This document shows, in pieces, positions 34,117-49,000 of a stretch of DNA of 64,000 nt. The notes under the pieces were generated by a model. That model was not told the DNA's origin and ran no database searches. It was given only the letters and a program-made list of their open reading frames with translations. This DNA is from Branchiostoma floridae (taxonomy: Eukaryota; Chordata; Leptocardii; Amphioxiformes; Branchiostomatidae): positions 16,290,621 to 16,354,620 of the forward strand of contig NC_049982.1 of the NCBI RefSeq assembly GCF_000003815.2, read 5' to 3'. Each line of letters opens with the position of its first letter. Position 1 is the stretch's first letter. The translations under genes and the position numbers were made by a program.

Positions 34117-37100
34117 CTGTGGTGAATAGAGGTTACAGAGAACATAACTCCAGGTGGAATATTTGGTCCATGAAAAAATATTTCCATACCAATGACGGCC
34201 ACCACTTATTTTATAGATGAGGAATACAGTACTGTCTAATAATCAACTTCCTAAAGGGTTCTGCTGCCAACAATCCTACACAAGTAGCAGTTGGTAGGAA
34301 AGATGCTGACAACAAATGATGAAATTTGAACAGAAACAAGAGCTAACCTTCATATCAACGAAGAGTGAGTCCATCTTCTCCTGTAGTTTCCTGAGAGAGT
34401 CGGGTGCTTTCTGTGCATGGACCTTCAGCCCCGCCTCCAGCAGAGGGATCTGACAGGCAATCAGGTCCTTCAGTCTCTCAATTCTTGCATGGTCTTCAGG
34501 GTGGCTTGCCATGTACTCTTCTGTGAAGAATGCCTGTGGAGTAGCGAGGAAAATTGTGAAGGTCTAAAATGATACACCACATGACACATCAAATTTCTAT
34601 CTTTAATCTTTCAGGAAAAGGAGAATTTAAAAAAAGTTAAGTACAGTTAAATGTAGAATACAGCCACTATGTTTCAAGCAGGACCAACTGTCTGTATGTG
34701 CTAAACTATTCGGACATTTTCTTCATTGAAAAAAAAAAGACAAATGTACAGACTATAACATTATATAAGCATCAGATTTTTAACAAGCTATTTGGACAAT
34801 CATTTGACTGAGGAAGAGAAGCCTGGCATGATTACATGACAGATTTAATGATAATTCAATTTGCGAACTAACAACATTATAGTTTCAGACAGAAACTTCC
34901 CCATTGTGTCTAAGGCTGAATGTCACATTCTGTACCCAAATGCGTTATCATACCTTCTCATAGTTCGCTGTGCCCCCCATGACTGCAGCATCAATGATGC
35001 CGTTGAGTCTAAGGCTGAGTGTGTTGACTGTGAGTGTGGGGTCCGCCCGCTGCTGTTCGATAAGATGTCTCAGCTCTGTGTTGGAGTTCTCCATGATCTC
35101 ACACGCGTTCTCCAGTGGGCTCACTTCAAACTGGGGAAAACAAAGGAATAATAGCATTGAAGTTCATCTGTGACCTGGTAAATGACATAACGAAAAAAGC
35201 TACACAACACAGTCACATCCCCCAAGCCACAGTAGACGGGTCCATTCCATGAACAAGAGGCCCAACTACACACTGTTATGAAAATAACTTTTTTTTAACC
35301 AACACTACAGATACAAAGGAATGATTTAAAACCCTGCAGAGGTACTAGGTCACTCTGTTCAAACTCACATTTATTGTCCAGTAACAGTCACAAAAGCACT
35401 CATCAAACACTCAAAAGTATGCTTCCCAGCTTCCCCAAAGTTAGTGAATCTACCAACTTACTGTGTTTGTTGAGGTGACTTCAAACCATCTGAGGATACC
35501 AGGAAGTTTGTAGGCTGTCACATAGTTAGTTCTCTCCAGAAACATGTTCTGTGAGAAAAAACAAAACAAAATATGGTTCCAACCACAGTCTTCAATCTGC
35601 AAATAATCTCTATTAGTAACATTTGTCTCTCTTCTTCCTCCAGTCAAATGAGCATGACAGTGTAGAGTGATTTTCTTTCAGCTAACACAGGTCACTTTAA
35701 CTTGAGAAAGCAAATGTTTTCATTTTGGCAACTGTCTGTTGAGCTTTATTTTATTCCAACCTTAAAGTAAAGTGATGTTTAATACAAGAACGTATAAAAA
35801 AGCCTTATTATTATTGATTTTGTATTTCCTTTACATGGTTAGCGCTTAACAATAACCAATGGGTAACCTTCAAGTAGATTGTACAGCCAAACAAATAAAG
35901 AGGCCTTTTATTTATCACTACACTGCAGCTGTGAGTATTGCTACAGCCATAATGACAGTTGCAGAACACAGTGCATCAGTTTTCAAGTACTGTATGCGGA
36001 TATTCTCCCTTCTTATGGTTGTATGAAGCTTGTTTTTGTGGTCTGATCTAAGAACAGTCCTGTGCCTTCTTGGAAAGTATCACTTCCAGACAAGAGAATG
36101 AATCACAACATCTATTGCTGGTAAACAATGAACTTTTGCACCTTGTGTGACAGGTGTGCCACTACAGCTAAAATAACACGAATGCCAATATATCCCCCCC
36201 TACCAACGGAAGTGTTTGTGGATCCTGTTTCAGCCACATTCTGGAGCTGGCTGCCCTTTGAATTAGGAAGGAATGCCCATGACGTTGGTATAATTAAGAA
36301 ACAGCTTTCTACTGGTGCCAAACAAAACACTGAAACTACAATTATCAGGACGGTCCTGTCTACAGACAAATCTGATGTACTTAGGGCTATCTGTTAACTT
36401 CAGTTTAAAAAATAACCTCAACAATGCACAACATGCTTAGTAATTTGTAACCATAGCAACCAAACATAAACAAACTTATCACATGTGCACATGATAGATA
36501 TGATAGGGATAAGCAGAGACACTCCCATTTTCTAAATGATCAGCTATGACATTTTGAAAAAATTCTCCACCCCCTCAATAAGAAATTTTAATTCCACTTT
36601 GGTGTACATGGAAAGTCACTAATTATTACACAAGAATGTTTGGTAGTTTGGCCCTGGTATTCTGCCTGTAGGCAGATCGTGGTACATTCCTGTCGCTTTC
36701 TATTTCTGAATCAGTGGTAATCATTTAGGATCCATGGGTATCTATGTGTGGCTCTCATTAACCCAGTCTGTGTCTGGTTATAAGTTATGAATGACATCAG
36801 AGAAAAACTACAAAATACAAAAGATGCCGAAAGTACTATCTGGCTTTCAATCCAAATCTTCTTACCGCAAATTCGTTGTCACTGTCCCGGTCACCCTTTC
36901 TGATTGGTCTGGAAAAGGTGAACTTCTGAACCTCGTTGACCTTGTAGAAGCTATATATTAAACACAGATGTGAAGGTTGAAACATGAGTTTGCACAAAGG
37001 CACACCTCTCAGTAACAACATACATGTATAACATTATATTTTGTCACGTTAAATGTAGTACCTAAATCAACTTGTTATTTCATTCTTCCTTAATATGTAA

Positions 37101-39965
37101 GGCAAAATTCAGAGCCCTGAAAACTATATACACAGACAAGGCAAATATGCCTCTTAATTGACTTCTTCATTTACAGGTGGAATATTTAAAAGTGAATCCA
37201 TTCATGGTAAGAAAAATGGCCAGCTAAACATCAGACATATCTCATTGTACAACATGCCCAAACTACCTTTACTTCCATCCTCTATCCTTACACATCTGGG
37301 GACATTTACTCAATTACTGGGAGGCCAAAAGGTTAAGGTAGGAGGGTTTAATTGGAACACCTGTTGCAGATTTTAACACTTTGTTCCATGCTTAACGAAG
37401 ACGAGAAGTGAAGTCTGAAAATTTCTTGAATTTCTCCCTTAAGGAACAAGAAAGCCCAATGTGCAGGCAAATATGCGAGACTACGTCAGCCTTATCAAAT
37501 AATCTAATCATGGTAAAGGATGGTATTTGGGTGGGTTAGATGAGGGGCGTGGAGAAAATTCCTTTATCACACAACTACAGTGCACTGTTTTTTTTTTTAA
37601 ATTACCTGTACCTGTATTTGTAAAGTTTGTACAACAACTCTTCAGCATAACACACCAGCTTCACAGGTATGCAGCAATGAATAAGGTTATATTACGTGTA
37701 CACTGAACAATGCAGCTTTTGAAATTTCTCACTCCCTGAGTTGTTCAAAGAATCTAGTGAGGATGCCCCTACTGTACTTATCGACAAGTGCCATCAACAT
37801 CAGAAAAACAGGTGGACACCTAAATCTTGACTTGTAACATGACATTTTTTTTTCTCTTTTCTGAGCTAGTGCTGATTTTACATACTTTGTAGTTAGCTTT
37901 CTCTAGGACATGTGTAACAGGAAGGATTTATGTTGTCCTGGAAGCTGAAGGTCAAGTCAACATCACAAGGAAAAGGTCACTTGAAACAAGAGGAAAATTT
38001 ACAACAGATCTTTGTGATGTTTGGTAGAAGCTGTAAGGAAACCTGGATGTGATTAAATCAAAGCTAGACAGAGGCAAAAACATGAACACACATTTAGATA
38101 TTTTGAAACCTATCTGTTAGACAGACTACATGTGATTGGAATAGTTAGTTTGCCACCATAAATGAAATTAAAAGAAGGCTAAGATTATGAGCATGTGGAC
38201 AGGAGAAAGACTGTGCACCCTACAACTTCTACCTAATGTACATGTATCATACATGATCCATAACGAAGGTGTAGAGTGAAACAATGAAGATCTTTACCAG
38301 CAGGGTGCATGTCTGAGGAATGTGCATCCAGTAAGGTAAGCAGGGAAGAGAGAAGATCAGAGTGGCATGACAGAAACAGGAAGTCAACAGTCATCTTCAC
38401 AGGAAACTTTCTAAAAATATGTTTAGATATGCAATTTATGTTTGTGATCAAAATAAAATAAATTTCCTTTTCAAGCGAACTATTTGTCATATGTTTCATA
38501 GTCATCTTTACAGCAGGGAAAAACTTTCTGTAGACAAATGCAATTGTAGTTTAGATAAAATGGAGTAAATAAAGAATTTCCCTTAGATTCATCTTGTATA
38601 GCCACAGATGACTGTTAATACCTGAGGTTAAGTTTTACAAGTTGTGATTAGGCAATGGAGACAGGTCATATACATATACAGATCACTAGGCACAGAAGAC
38701 ATCCACATCAAGCTAAAAATACATGCAGATTGAGAGCAATCAGTTCTATCAATAAGACTTCCTCGCCCAACCGATGACCTGACTGGGGAAGGAAAACTAT
38801 TCAGACAATTTACGTAGTTTCCAACCCCAAACAGCAGTTCATAAAGCAGCCCCCTTTATTTATAGTCAGTGCAACAGTTTGGAAATAACATCCTTCTATA
38901 GTAACTAAAACCATATGATGCACCCCTGCTGGCTAAAACCTTTTCTTGCCAAGCACGCGCCAACATTTGTTTGTACGAAGTTTCTACATGTTGACTAGAG
39001 TGGGGATGAATTGCTTGAGATGTTTGGCCTTGACATTTAACCTTTCAAGGTCAGAAGACACAAATGTAAACCCCAGCTGTATCTCAGACACCAAACATAC
39101 CGTATGGTGTCAATGATTGCATAATCTCATTTAAGTGCAAAGCATGTAAAATGATGACTAAAAATGTTTCGCTTGACTGTTGAATAAAGGGTGGTTTCCA
39201 TTTTCAAGAATTTACAAGGCAAGGTAAAGAGTAACATACTTGAGAATCTGGTCAGCTACAGGCTTTCCTCTGAACTCCCTCCTTTCCTCCAGGATTGGGT
39301 CCACCTTAAAAATCTGCAGATCTGGAACTGAGTTAAGGACACTCCAAGTACTACTACATGCATTTATTGAATTCAAATCAGCAGCAAATCATGTTACTAA
39401 GGTTTTTTAAAGTACAGGTACATAAATAGAGAAAACAACCATGCAAACTCCTCTATGATAAATTTTCATCAGCAAAGGTTAACACTGCAGTACTTGAGAA
39501 TGTGGCTAGGGGGCATAAATGTAAAGGTATCCTCATCTAAATTCTGTACATGACAGAGTGTGTATACAGTATACATTGCACAGTGCTGACAAGTAAAGTA
39601 ACTCTCGGTCATTACTATATGTACCATAGCTGTATGTTGAGTGTAAGCACTTTACAGGCTCTTTTATTTATGTGCTACATTGGTGCTGGTACTGTGTCTG
39701 TGCACTATAAGGAATGTACACATGTATATGTAGGGATGTGTTTGTGTGAAAATGAGACTTCCATGTACAAATAGGATACGTTGGCTGGGTGACTCCAGGA
39801 TTTCTGGGCCGGGAGCAGTGACCTTGTTGATGGGCTGTGCATGGGGGAACTGGCTGAGCAGGCGAGAGGTGAAGTCACCCAGTCGCTCATACTCCTTCCC
39901 TCTGTAGATGAACACCTTGTTCTGTGGGACAGAGAGAAAGTCAAGAGACAAATTCTTTGGAAAGC

Positions 39966-40004
<39 letters not shown>

Positions 40005-43000
40005 CATTGTCCAACATCATTTAAACAATACTTTCCACATAAATCTAACTGATCCTAATCCCCATTCAGTTTGAAAGCTCTCCCAAAAGAGAACTAGTAA
40101 GATCAAATGGCACATGAACTTGTCATTTCTTTCTAACATGGACTGTAGAATAAGAAGGAAGAGAGAGAAATGTCTTGGCAAAAGATTTCAATACACAAAC
40201 ATGTGTATTAAAAGAAGATGACTCTTGTTCTCACCCTGAGGAAACTGGGATAGCCCTGTCCAAAGTACCCCACCCTGAAGTACTCGGGGTCTGGTCTCAT
40301 GGTCTTCATGATGTTGTCATAGAACATGGCCTGCTTTTGCTGCAGGGGACAAAGATAGAAATGTCTTCGGGTGAGATAAACATACAAATGCACAGACTGG
40401 CTGACATTTGTTCACAATGTACGAAACAAACATGCACCTTTTGTTATTTAACAGGTTGTTATTTCAAATATCCGCCACACAACACAGACCAGGACATGTC
40501 TGCACTGTAGTCAACAAATATGACAGTTTGCAGTAATTAGAGCTCTATGGCACAAAGTTTGTTGATGTTGATATACACTTACTTTAAAGTTTACATAATT
40601 GTCTATCAATGCCTGAATGTAATTGCAAACATGTACTTTTCATGCAGAAGGTGTTCTCTTGGTTTATTTTCAGTCTGAAAAAACGAACTTCTATGTCTGA
40701 ACTGCACTTGGCATTTCCTGTTTAGCAAGAGCAAAAATAGGATGTATTCAACTGGATGTTGTGGTTCAGCAAGCCCAAGACAGAGGTTTTGCTTCGAGGT
40801 AAAGGTCACCATCACATTACATCTTCCAACTCATTTCAAATAGAAAGGGACATATTAAACACTGAAGCTCTCTTACCAGAATGAGGCTGAGGTTAAGGAA
40901 GTCGAAAGTCTCGTTCTCGTACTGGGAAGCCAGCTCCTTACACAGTCTGATGCCCTCCTCCCACATCTACAACACACAAGATACAATATCACACTTAACC
41001 AAACCCTTACACTGTTCCAATGTCTATACATGTAACGCACCAAATAACTTAAATACCAAACTATGGAAAATCACACCCTCTTTAACAGTAAAATATACCA
41101 GCCCATATTGATTGATATGCTTGTAGGTTTTGTTCTCACCTTGCCCTTGTCAAAGTACTCAATGATGTCGTAGTAGAGCATCTCCTTGAGCTGTCTGTGT
41201 GTCTGTGCCTCCGGGTACTTGTCATGAGTTGTGATGAGGGGCTCATCTGTCCACTACAACAGAAAATACATTCAGCTACATGCATTTGTAAATGTTGCAA
41301 AAGTGCTGTCAACCTGCTAATACCAAAGATGTTTTTTTCCTAGATAACTCCAAAATTTCTGTGGCAAAGAAAGGTTGTGTGCTTTTAAAGCTGAAGACTT
41401 CTTAATACAGCATTTACACCAAAGTACACATAGAAAGTTGCAGTACTGTGTAGGGTAATTAGCTTACCTTGAGTAGTGTGGCATGCAGCAGGAGAGTGTA
41501 GGCTGCCTCCGTGTAGTTGTCACACTCCAGGTGGAGATCACATAACTTGTACAGATATCTGATGAACACAAAAATAGAATGTCATATTCAAATGGAGCCA
41601 TTCTTAAACAACTGTAGTAGATCATTACACTCCTACACTGTATATAAAAAAAAGTCAGAATCACAGGGTTCACATTGTCTGTGGGACAAGTCAATCCAAG
41701 CACTGATCTTACCTCCGATGCCGTAGTGGTGGAGTTTGTTGATTGTGGTCGCTTCAAAAGGAAGAGGAAGAGGAGTCGTGCAATGTCTGCCTTACCTGAT
41801 GTACATCTCCTGTCTGTTGATCTCCTTGTAGAAGTTAAGAAGGTTGACAGTGCAGCTCATCCTGTTCTCCCTGTTCTCATCGTTCATGATGGTCCTGTAG
41901 TCCAGCAGTCTCTCCAGCAGTCGGTTCACCAGGTCTACAAAATACAGGCCCCGCTGGCGCAGGTACCGGTGCTTCTGGCAGTGGTCTGAGATACTATGGA
42001 GGGGCAAAATTACAATCACTATCCCAGTTACCTTGGTTATCACATCTCAAAGCAGTCTAAGATCACATGTAAGGTCCTTCCTTACTTCTGATGTAGACAA
42101 CAAGAAACACACAAAGTCCTTGACCACTAAAGACAAAATGAGTCTGACCTGATGATCAGTCAATAGAAGATTACCATATCTAACATCAATTCTGTGCAAT
42201 ATTGATTGTGTCAATTCTGGACAACCTCTATGCACATCTGTACTTACATCCTGTAGAACAGCTCCTTGTACTGATCGTCACCACGCCCACCTTCCACCAG
42301 GTGATCCAGCTGGGTGATGATCTCATTCTCCACCTGTACCAACAACACAGAACTGTCATCAGCAGCAGCCATAAACTTTTGCATTCTCACATGTACAGAA
42401 TCTGTGCACATTCAGAAGACACAACAAATTTTACAACAATTTAGGACAGTGGCAGAAGATATCATACTTCAACTGCACTTCAGGTGTTGGAGAGTACAGA
42501 TAGATGTCTACCACCACAAAATCATATTTAACTTTGTTTCTTCAAAAACAGACTACTGAGGATGTTATAAACTTTCCTTGTAGACTTGAATATCATTTAT
42601 GCATAAACAAGCCTTTGGGACAGTCTTCAATATTGAGCATCTTTTTGGTTTTATTCTCTACCCACCTGGTTGAAGTTTCCCCTGGTTGCAAACTCACACT
42701 GCATCATGTCAAAGAAGATGGGGATGGTGTGCTCTCTTAGCTTTGTCTCCGGGATCAAAGTCATCTCCAGCATTGGGCCAACCATTTCTGGGATGAACTT
42801 GATCTTATGCTGACCTGAAGAAACATACATAAGGCTCAAATTAGTTTGATCCACATGCAGACTTTTTAAAGTGCAAATGTTCTGCTATATCTACATCCAT
42901 TCAAATATATACAAAATGTATGTAGCCTGTTAAAAACTGTGTAGAATTGGTTTAAGGATCATTACAATAAGATTCATTCATCCAGCTTAACTTACATACA

Positions 43001-46000
43001 TTGTGCATGTAGTATTATACAAAATGTAACAGCTGTGAATGATATACCGGTATGGCAGCTAATTCAGTTTCTTTCAAGCTTATGAGCCTCTGCAGTTAGA
43101 ATGTACCTAGACTTACCGAGGTTGAACCACATGGACAGGATTTCAAACCCTATCACCCTCCTCATGTCCTGGTACCTGTGGGAAAGGAACACAGGGAAAA
43201 GTGATTCTCAAATCAAGAGAATCCTTAAATAATCTATTCTCAACAAATCAATGAGACCACAGACGTTTTCCAGGTATAGACATATGTTACAGTTCAGAGC
43301 TAAGTGTTAAACTCCTGCTCACAGGCATCATTATTGAGACTGGTGGTCTGACTTACTTGTTGATGATCTTCATCCTCTTGGCATGAGAGAAGTTCTCCAG
43401 TTGCAGTGACTCCTGGGTTAAGAAGGACACTGCCAGGTGGAAGAAATTGTTCCACAGCTATGGGAGAGGAGACAGAGTAAACACTGTTCACACACAGGTA
43501 CCCTTCCATCTCAAGCAATCCTTGTGTTAGACTGTAATGTTGACCTTTAAGGAGGTCTGAATACCAACTTGGAGATATCGTTTTTTGTTTTTGCCAAATT
43601 TATATACAAACACGTGTACTCGCCAACAAAGCTGACTCAGTAAAATACTACTCAAGGAAGACTTAAAATATGTAAATAGCACTAATTAAAGTGTATTTTT
43701 GCTTTTTTCAGTCTTTCACTTTGTCCTATTTACGACCAAGATACAAGATGTATTTAGCAAAAACAAGTCTCTTCATCTACATCTAGTCATTGGCAATTAC
43801 AGATCTTACAAGCTCTTTACCATCATGCGGTAATACCCGTTTATTGATATGGAGGCCGAATGATCTGAGCAACCCATTATAACATGGATTTTGCAAAGAT
43901 GCAGACACACGTACACATACACTGTATTGGAGCCTGCCCTGAACCAAACTGCCATGCAGAGCAAGTATATGGTCATAGCAAAACAATTACCAGGTCCCAT
44001 GGACAAGTGCTAATATAATATTTCAGATGCTTTTGCTTCATTCTGCTCATGAACAGTTGTAAGAACATCAGTCACAACACAGAAAGCGTAATAGAAAGAT
44101 AGCAAAGAGATATCCTTGACAATCTCTGAAGGTAGCCAAACACACACAAGGCAAGAACATAGTACATGCATGTTATTAATGATAGGCATGAAATAAAAAG
44201 GTCTGAATGAAGCAAAGAAGCCCTGGCATAAAGTCCACTGGACCTGTACTTATCATATGCATGCATGGTAGTTTGTTATCAAGGCGACTACCGCAATAAG
44301 AGCAGAGAGCACGACCATGATCATGTGCTTATCGAGAAACGGCTGGCAGTCCCCTTCCCTATCCTGACACTAGTGGCAGTGGAGAGGGTTGGAGGGGAGA
44401 AAAAAGGAGAGAAGTTAGTGAACCGCGGCATGAGTTAGCTCAGGAGGTACAAAAAACAAAAAAAAGGACTTAACAACAGTCATCATGGAAGGGCAACAAG
44501 AGCAATATTCAGCAGTTAAGAGCACAAAAGATATGTTAGCTTTAAAGATCAAAAGTGTCATGAAGATCGCCAGGCATATTTGAAGGGAGCATGCAGTGAA
44601 CACAGAATTGAGGTATGAACACTAGAATAACTTTAATAGGTTTAAGGAAAGAAAATCTTTTAAAAAATACGGCTTTGTATGCACATTTCATGGCTCTACA
44701 GATCCAACAATGGTATATCAACAATAGATGTCTTCTTTTATAAGAATATCTGTAGGTCACATGATACTTTCATTAAAGTCTGCAACAACTGTACCCCTGT
44801 CAAATATTAATCTTCAGCCCATACCTGGTACTCAAAATTGTTCTCATCCAGGAAGGATTTGTGAAGCGTCTGGGTGAAATACTTGATGGCCGTCAGGACA
44901 ACACTGTCAAAAAAACAATGTTTGTTAGTGCAAGTTTCATTCTCAACATTTTAGTACACACCTTAACAAGGCAAAAAACGTCCTGAGTGGAAAATGTATC
45001 AGTGGAAAACGTAATGTGACAGCTTGTAACAAAGCGATGTGTGTTGTAGTTGCATGTACACATTAAGAGACTTACTGGTTTTGGTGCATGGTCATGACCA
45101 CCCAGTCCCTTGGGTACACATTCTTGCTGACCAGGTCACGGAACACCATGAAGATCTCCATCAGGAAGTCCTGGAAGTAGCAATGAACTGATAAGTCAAC
45201 CCACAAACATTCCCTATCTCCATGCTTCTCCTTGTTCATCTCTTGTCACAATGTTGTAATAATATATACCAATAACTCTAGATCATTTGTTTCAGTTCCC
45301 TTCAAATCTTCATGTGGTGCCAAACCCCCTTGATTAACTTGGTGAACTCTATTCTAGATGGCTTTAAGGTACACTTTGTGTACAAAATGAGTAGATGAGG
45401 TTCTTACCAGCAGGTCACTTCTGCTGGGGAAGGCATCGATGTAGGCCTGGTAGTGGAACTCATTCATTTGACGCAAGATGCCCGTCATACATGCCACAAA
45501 TGAACCCTGTTGGGTGAATGTATCATATATATGTCAGAACAGTATACTGTTTAACTCATGTACTTAGACTCTACACATTCAGTAAATGGGATTGTTGAAT
45601 AAAATGCTGTAACAAACTTGAAATAATGACACATAACTGTTATGCAATGTTTGTCACTGCTGCAGTGTTGATAAACTTGTATTTGTATTGTGTGTCTTGA
45701 ATCTATTGTTATTTACCTGCAAAGATATACAGGTTGTAAAGGTGACTTGTACCTGTTTTGTTTCCCTCTTTGAAATGAGGGTAATTTTGATAAACTTACA
45801 ATAAGTGGTGCATCCCTGTCCATGAAGATTACTGTCTGTATCACTGTCCTTAGTATCTCCTTCATCACTATCTCCATGTCCCCATGGATAGGGCCCTGTT
45901 TGGGGACAAAATCATCCAAATCATTACTAAAAAGGTTTGGATAGCCATGAAATTGAGAGTAACTGCAACACTGAAAATGTAAAGGAAGGAAATGATTCAA

Positions 46001-49000
46001 AATAGCACCATCATTCTGACACAATCCTAATATGATGCATGGTCAACTTCTGGACCTGCTGTAACATAAAACTGAATGACATAGTGCTGCATACCACATC
46101 TTTCCTGTTGAGGCGGTCTAACACGTCACTCAGCATCTTCACACAGTCTGGCATTTCTTCCTTCCTCTCAATCAACTTCTTCAACTGTGCCATCATCATG
46201 GGCAGGAGGATACCTCTGCACTCTACAGGGTGGGACAAGAGGTTGGCGAGTTCTCATAAACAGAATGGAGACTGCTGCATCACTCAATGGCATGAAGCTA
46301 GTCTTTCTGAAGGATCTCTTACACTCAGGTGATCTACTACTAAGTTTACGTATTGGGACTAACGTACACAGTGACATATACTAAGGGTGTTCAAAACACA
46401 AATCCCTTATCATATTCTAGAGGACAGAGATGATGTAGTTCCAGTTCCCTGCTGTAGCCTTCCATACTGAGGACAATACTCCCAAACCTACTCATACTGG
46501 AGCACCTATCCAAGTGCAAGTTTACTCCATGATGGCTCTCTTCACTTTTTACCTGATAATCTGAACAGGTCACTGTGGACGATGTTGTTCATACACTGAA
46601 CCTTCTGCTTCACCAGCCGGTCAGGGGGAATGTTGTTGATGAAATCCTTTAGCAGGAGGCTGGAATAAGGACAAATAGGGTACAAATAGAACCATATGTA
46701 ACATCTACATGGTATGGTTTCACAAGTAGTACAATCAGATCTATCTAGGCTGTTGGTATTTCAGATCTTTCCTTCCCTTGAATACAACTTAAAAAGCACT
46801 GTAGCCAATATTTGTTTCCTTTATAAGTTTGGCTGGAGAACAAAATGAACAATATAAATGACATGAGTATTGAAGTACAAGTGGTGCAGTGTGCACTCCC
46901 CAGTCAAACACCCAACCATGATACCTTTTATTGCTTTTTCTCCTAAGTAACTTATTGTAGTCAGGAAACAGGTGGCTGCAAAAGGTCCAGAGAAGGAGAC
47001 TGGAGGAGGGACAGGGTGGACAGAAACAGAGGAGAAGGAAAAAACAGAAGCAAGAATAAAATATCAATGGCCAGCAGTTGGACTGTGATGAAGCTTTGAA
47101 CATGTCCTTCTGGAAGGAAACTAAACTTACTCCAACTGAAGTTTATTGAAATGAAGCAAAATCAATGTAATAGACTAAGTATGCCAAGCAAATAGGGCAA
47201 TATTAAAGAAAGAATTAAAGAAGAATGAAGGGAAATGTGACCCACATGAACACAGCATGAGCATGGTATGAAATAAATAAGAAACTGAACTGCTTTGCTG
47301 TAAGTTTTATCTATGGAGAAATACCTTAGCTCTTTCGGATCAAACACTGTGATTACATCAGGGATGACTGTGGGAACGTATCTCAGTGCTGCCCCCTAGT
47401 GGCAAAAAGAATATTGCAATCACTTCATTGTACAAAGTTGAAAAGAAGTTGACACACTAAAAATTGTTATGGTTCTAACACATCTGACACTTTCTTAAGT
47501 TAGAGAACATTACAGAACAAAACATTACTTATTATAGCTCAGTGTGATTCATCGTAATTGTAAACATGACATTTGTAAAAAAACAACTGCTGGGAAGCAA
47601 ACCACTATTCATTCAAAATTCAAACTTTTGTCATGGTGAAACCAGAAACACTTCAGTGTGTGCATCATGTACATGGCAATCTCATTTGAAAAGTGATGGT
47701 TACTGTAATATCATACAAATTATATCTATTTGATTATAATATGCAGACATGTAAGACAGACGGAGGAAAACAAAAAAAGCTTTTTTTTATTTATCAATCA
47801 TAGGGACAGCAGAAACATAAGCTACAAGTTTCTGAATAACAGTGATTCACCAGAAAGGATATGATAAAAGTGTGTAACCTACAATGTACAAGTATGCTAA
47901 ACATCCAAGAAATATTTAGTATTATATAGGCGACTATACTAGGAAAAGTGTCTCAAAAAAGGCCTGATTACTTATCAATAAGTGACAGTAATACACAGAC
48001 AGAAGACAGTGCCATGTCTTTACACCACACAGCTAAGAACAGTACCTTGATTACTCTCTAGAGTCCAAGAGGAAGGGAGTCGTGCAGAGGAAAGACAAGA
48101 CACAGATTAGGCAGGCATGAGGCTTTGAGACTTCAAAAGTTGTGCAGACAACAGAAGGCTGTTACATAGTCAAAGCAAGGTTCCAACTAAATGTGCATTT
48201 GGCACTGTTATAAACACTCTGAACTTTACACAAACATCAAGGCAATGTTGCACAAAGCAAGAATTGTACGCAACACAGGAGCAGAATCAGAACACAAGAC
48301 AATCTGATTTGTAAGAGACGTTGAAGAGAGTTTCAGCATGACTTTTTCTTCAGTACCATTGGCTGCTGAGGTTCTCCTTACCTGCACCCCTACTGTAGAG
48401 TCAGATGTGTACGTCATCATGCCGTTCAGAGACTGAAACAGGTGTCGGACTGCTGCTTCAAACTGCTGCTTACCTTTCCCTTCATACAACCTAGAGAGGA
48501 ATGACAAGTACATGTATGGGTCAAACTTACACTTCACTGTAATGAAAACAACTGGCACTCAACAACTGAAAAAAGGTTCACATTAAAAGGGGCTTGGCTT
48601 GCACTTGAATATGTACAAGTTAATGATACATGTAGGTCTATCATCTGAGCCATTAATTTGTTCTTGGTGTAAAGCCCAGCCCTGCAATATAGGACAGTGA
48701 CCAATATCAGCCCATAGAAATACAAATAATACAAAAAGTGACCAAAGGATTAGCAGATAGAAAGAGGTTACTTACTGTGAGTAGAGCACTCTGGACCTTA
48801 CAATGAACTTGAAGATGTACTGTAGAGACTTCATGGCCTTCAGTAGAGACTCATGGTTATCCCGCTCATTGGCATTGTCAATGTAGTACTTCAAGACTAC
48901 CATCAGTTTACTGGGAACAAAGAGGAACAAGTTTATTAGCCTCAAAAGTTTAGAGCTGAATTACAATGTACAAAGTACAAAGTCTTACTGATGGAAATAA

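Noticed and set aside
41675-41989. 104-codon + frame
   Set aside because: Antisense shadow of DOCK exon 33, which has a clear DHR-2 match.
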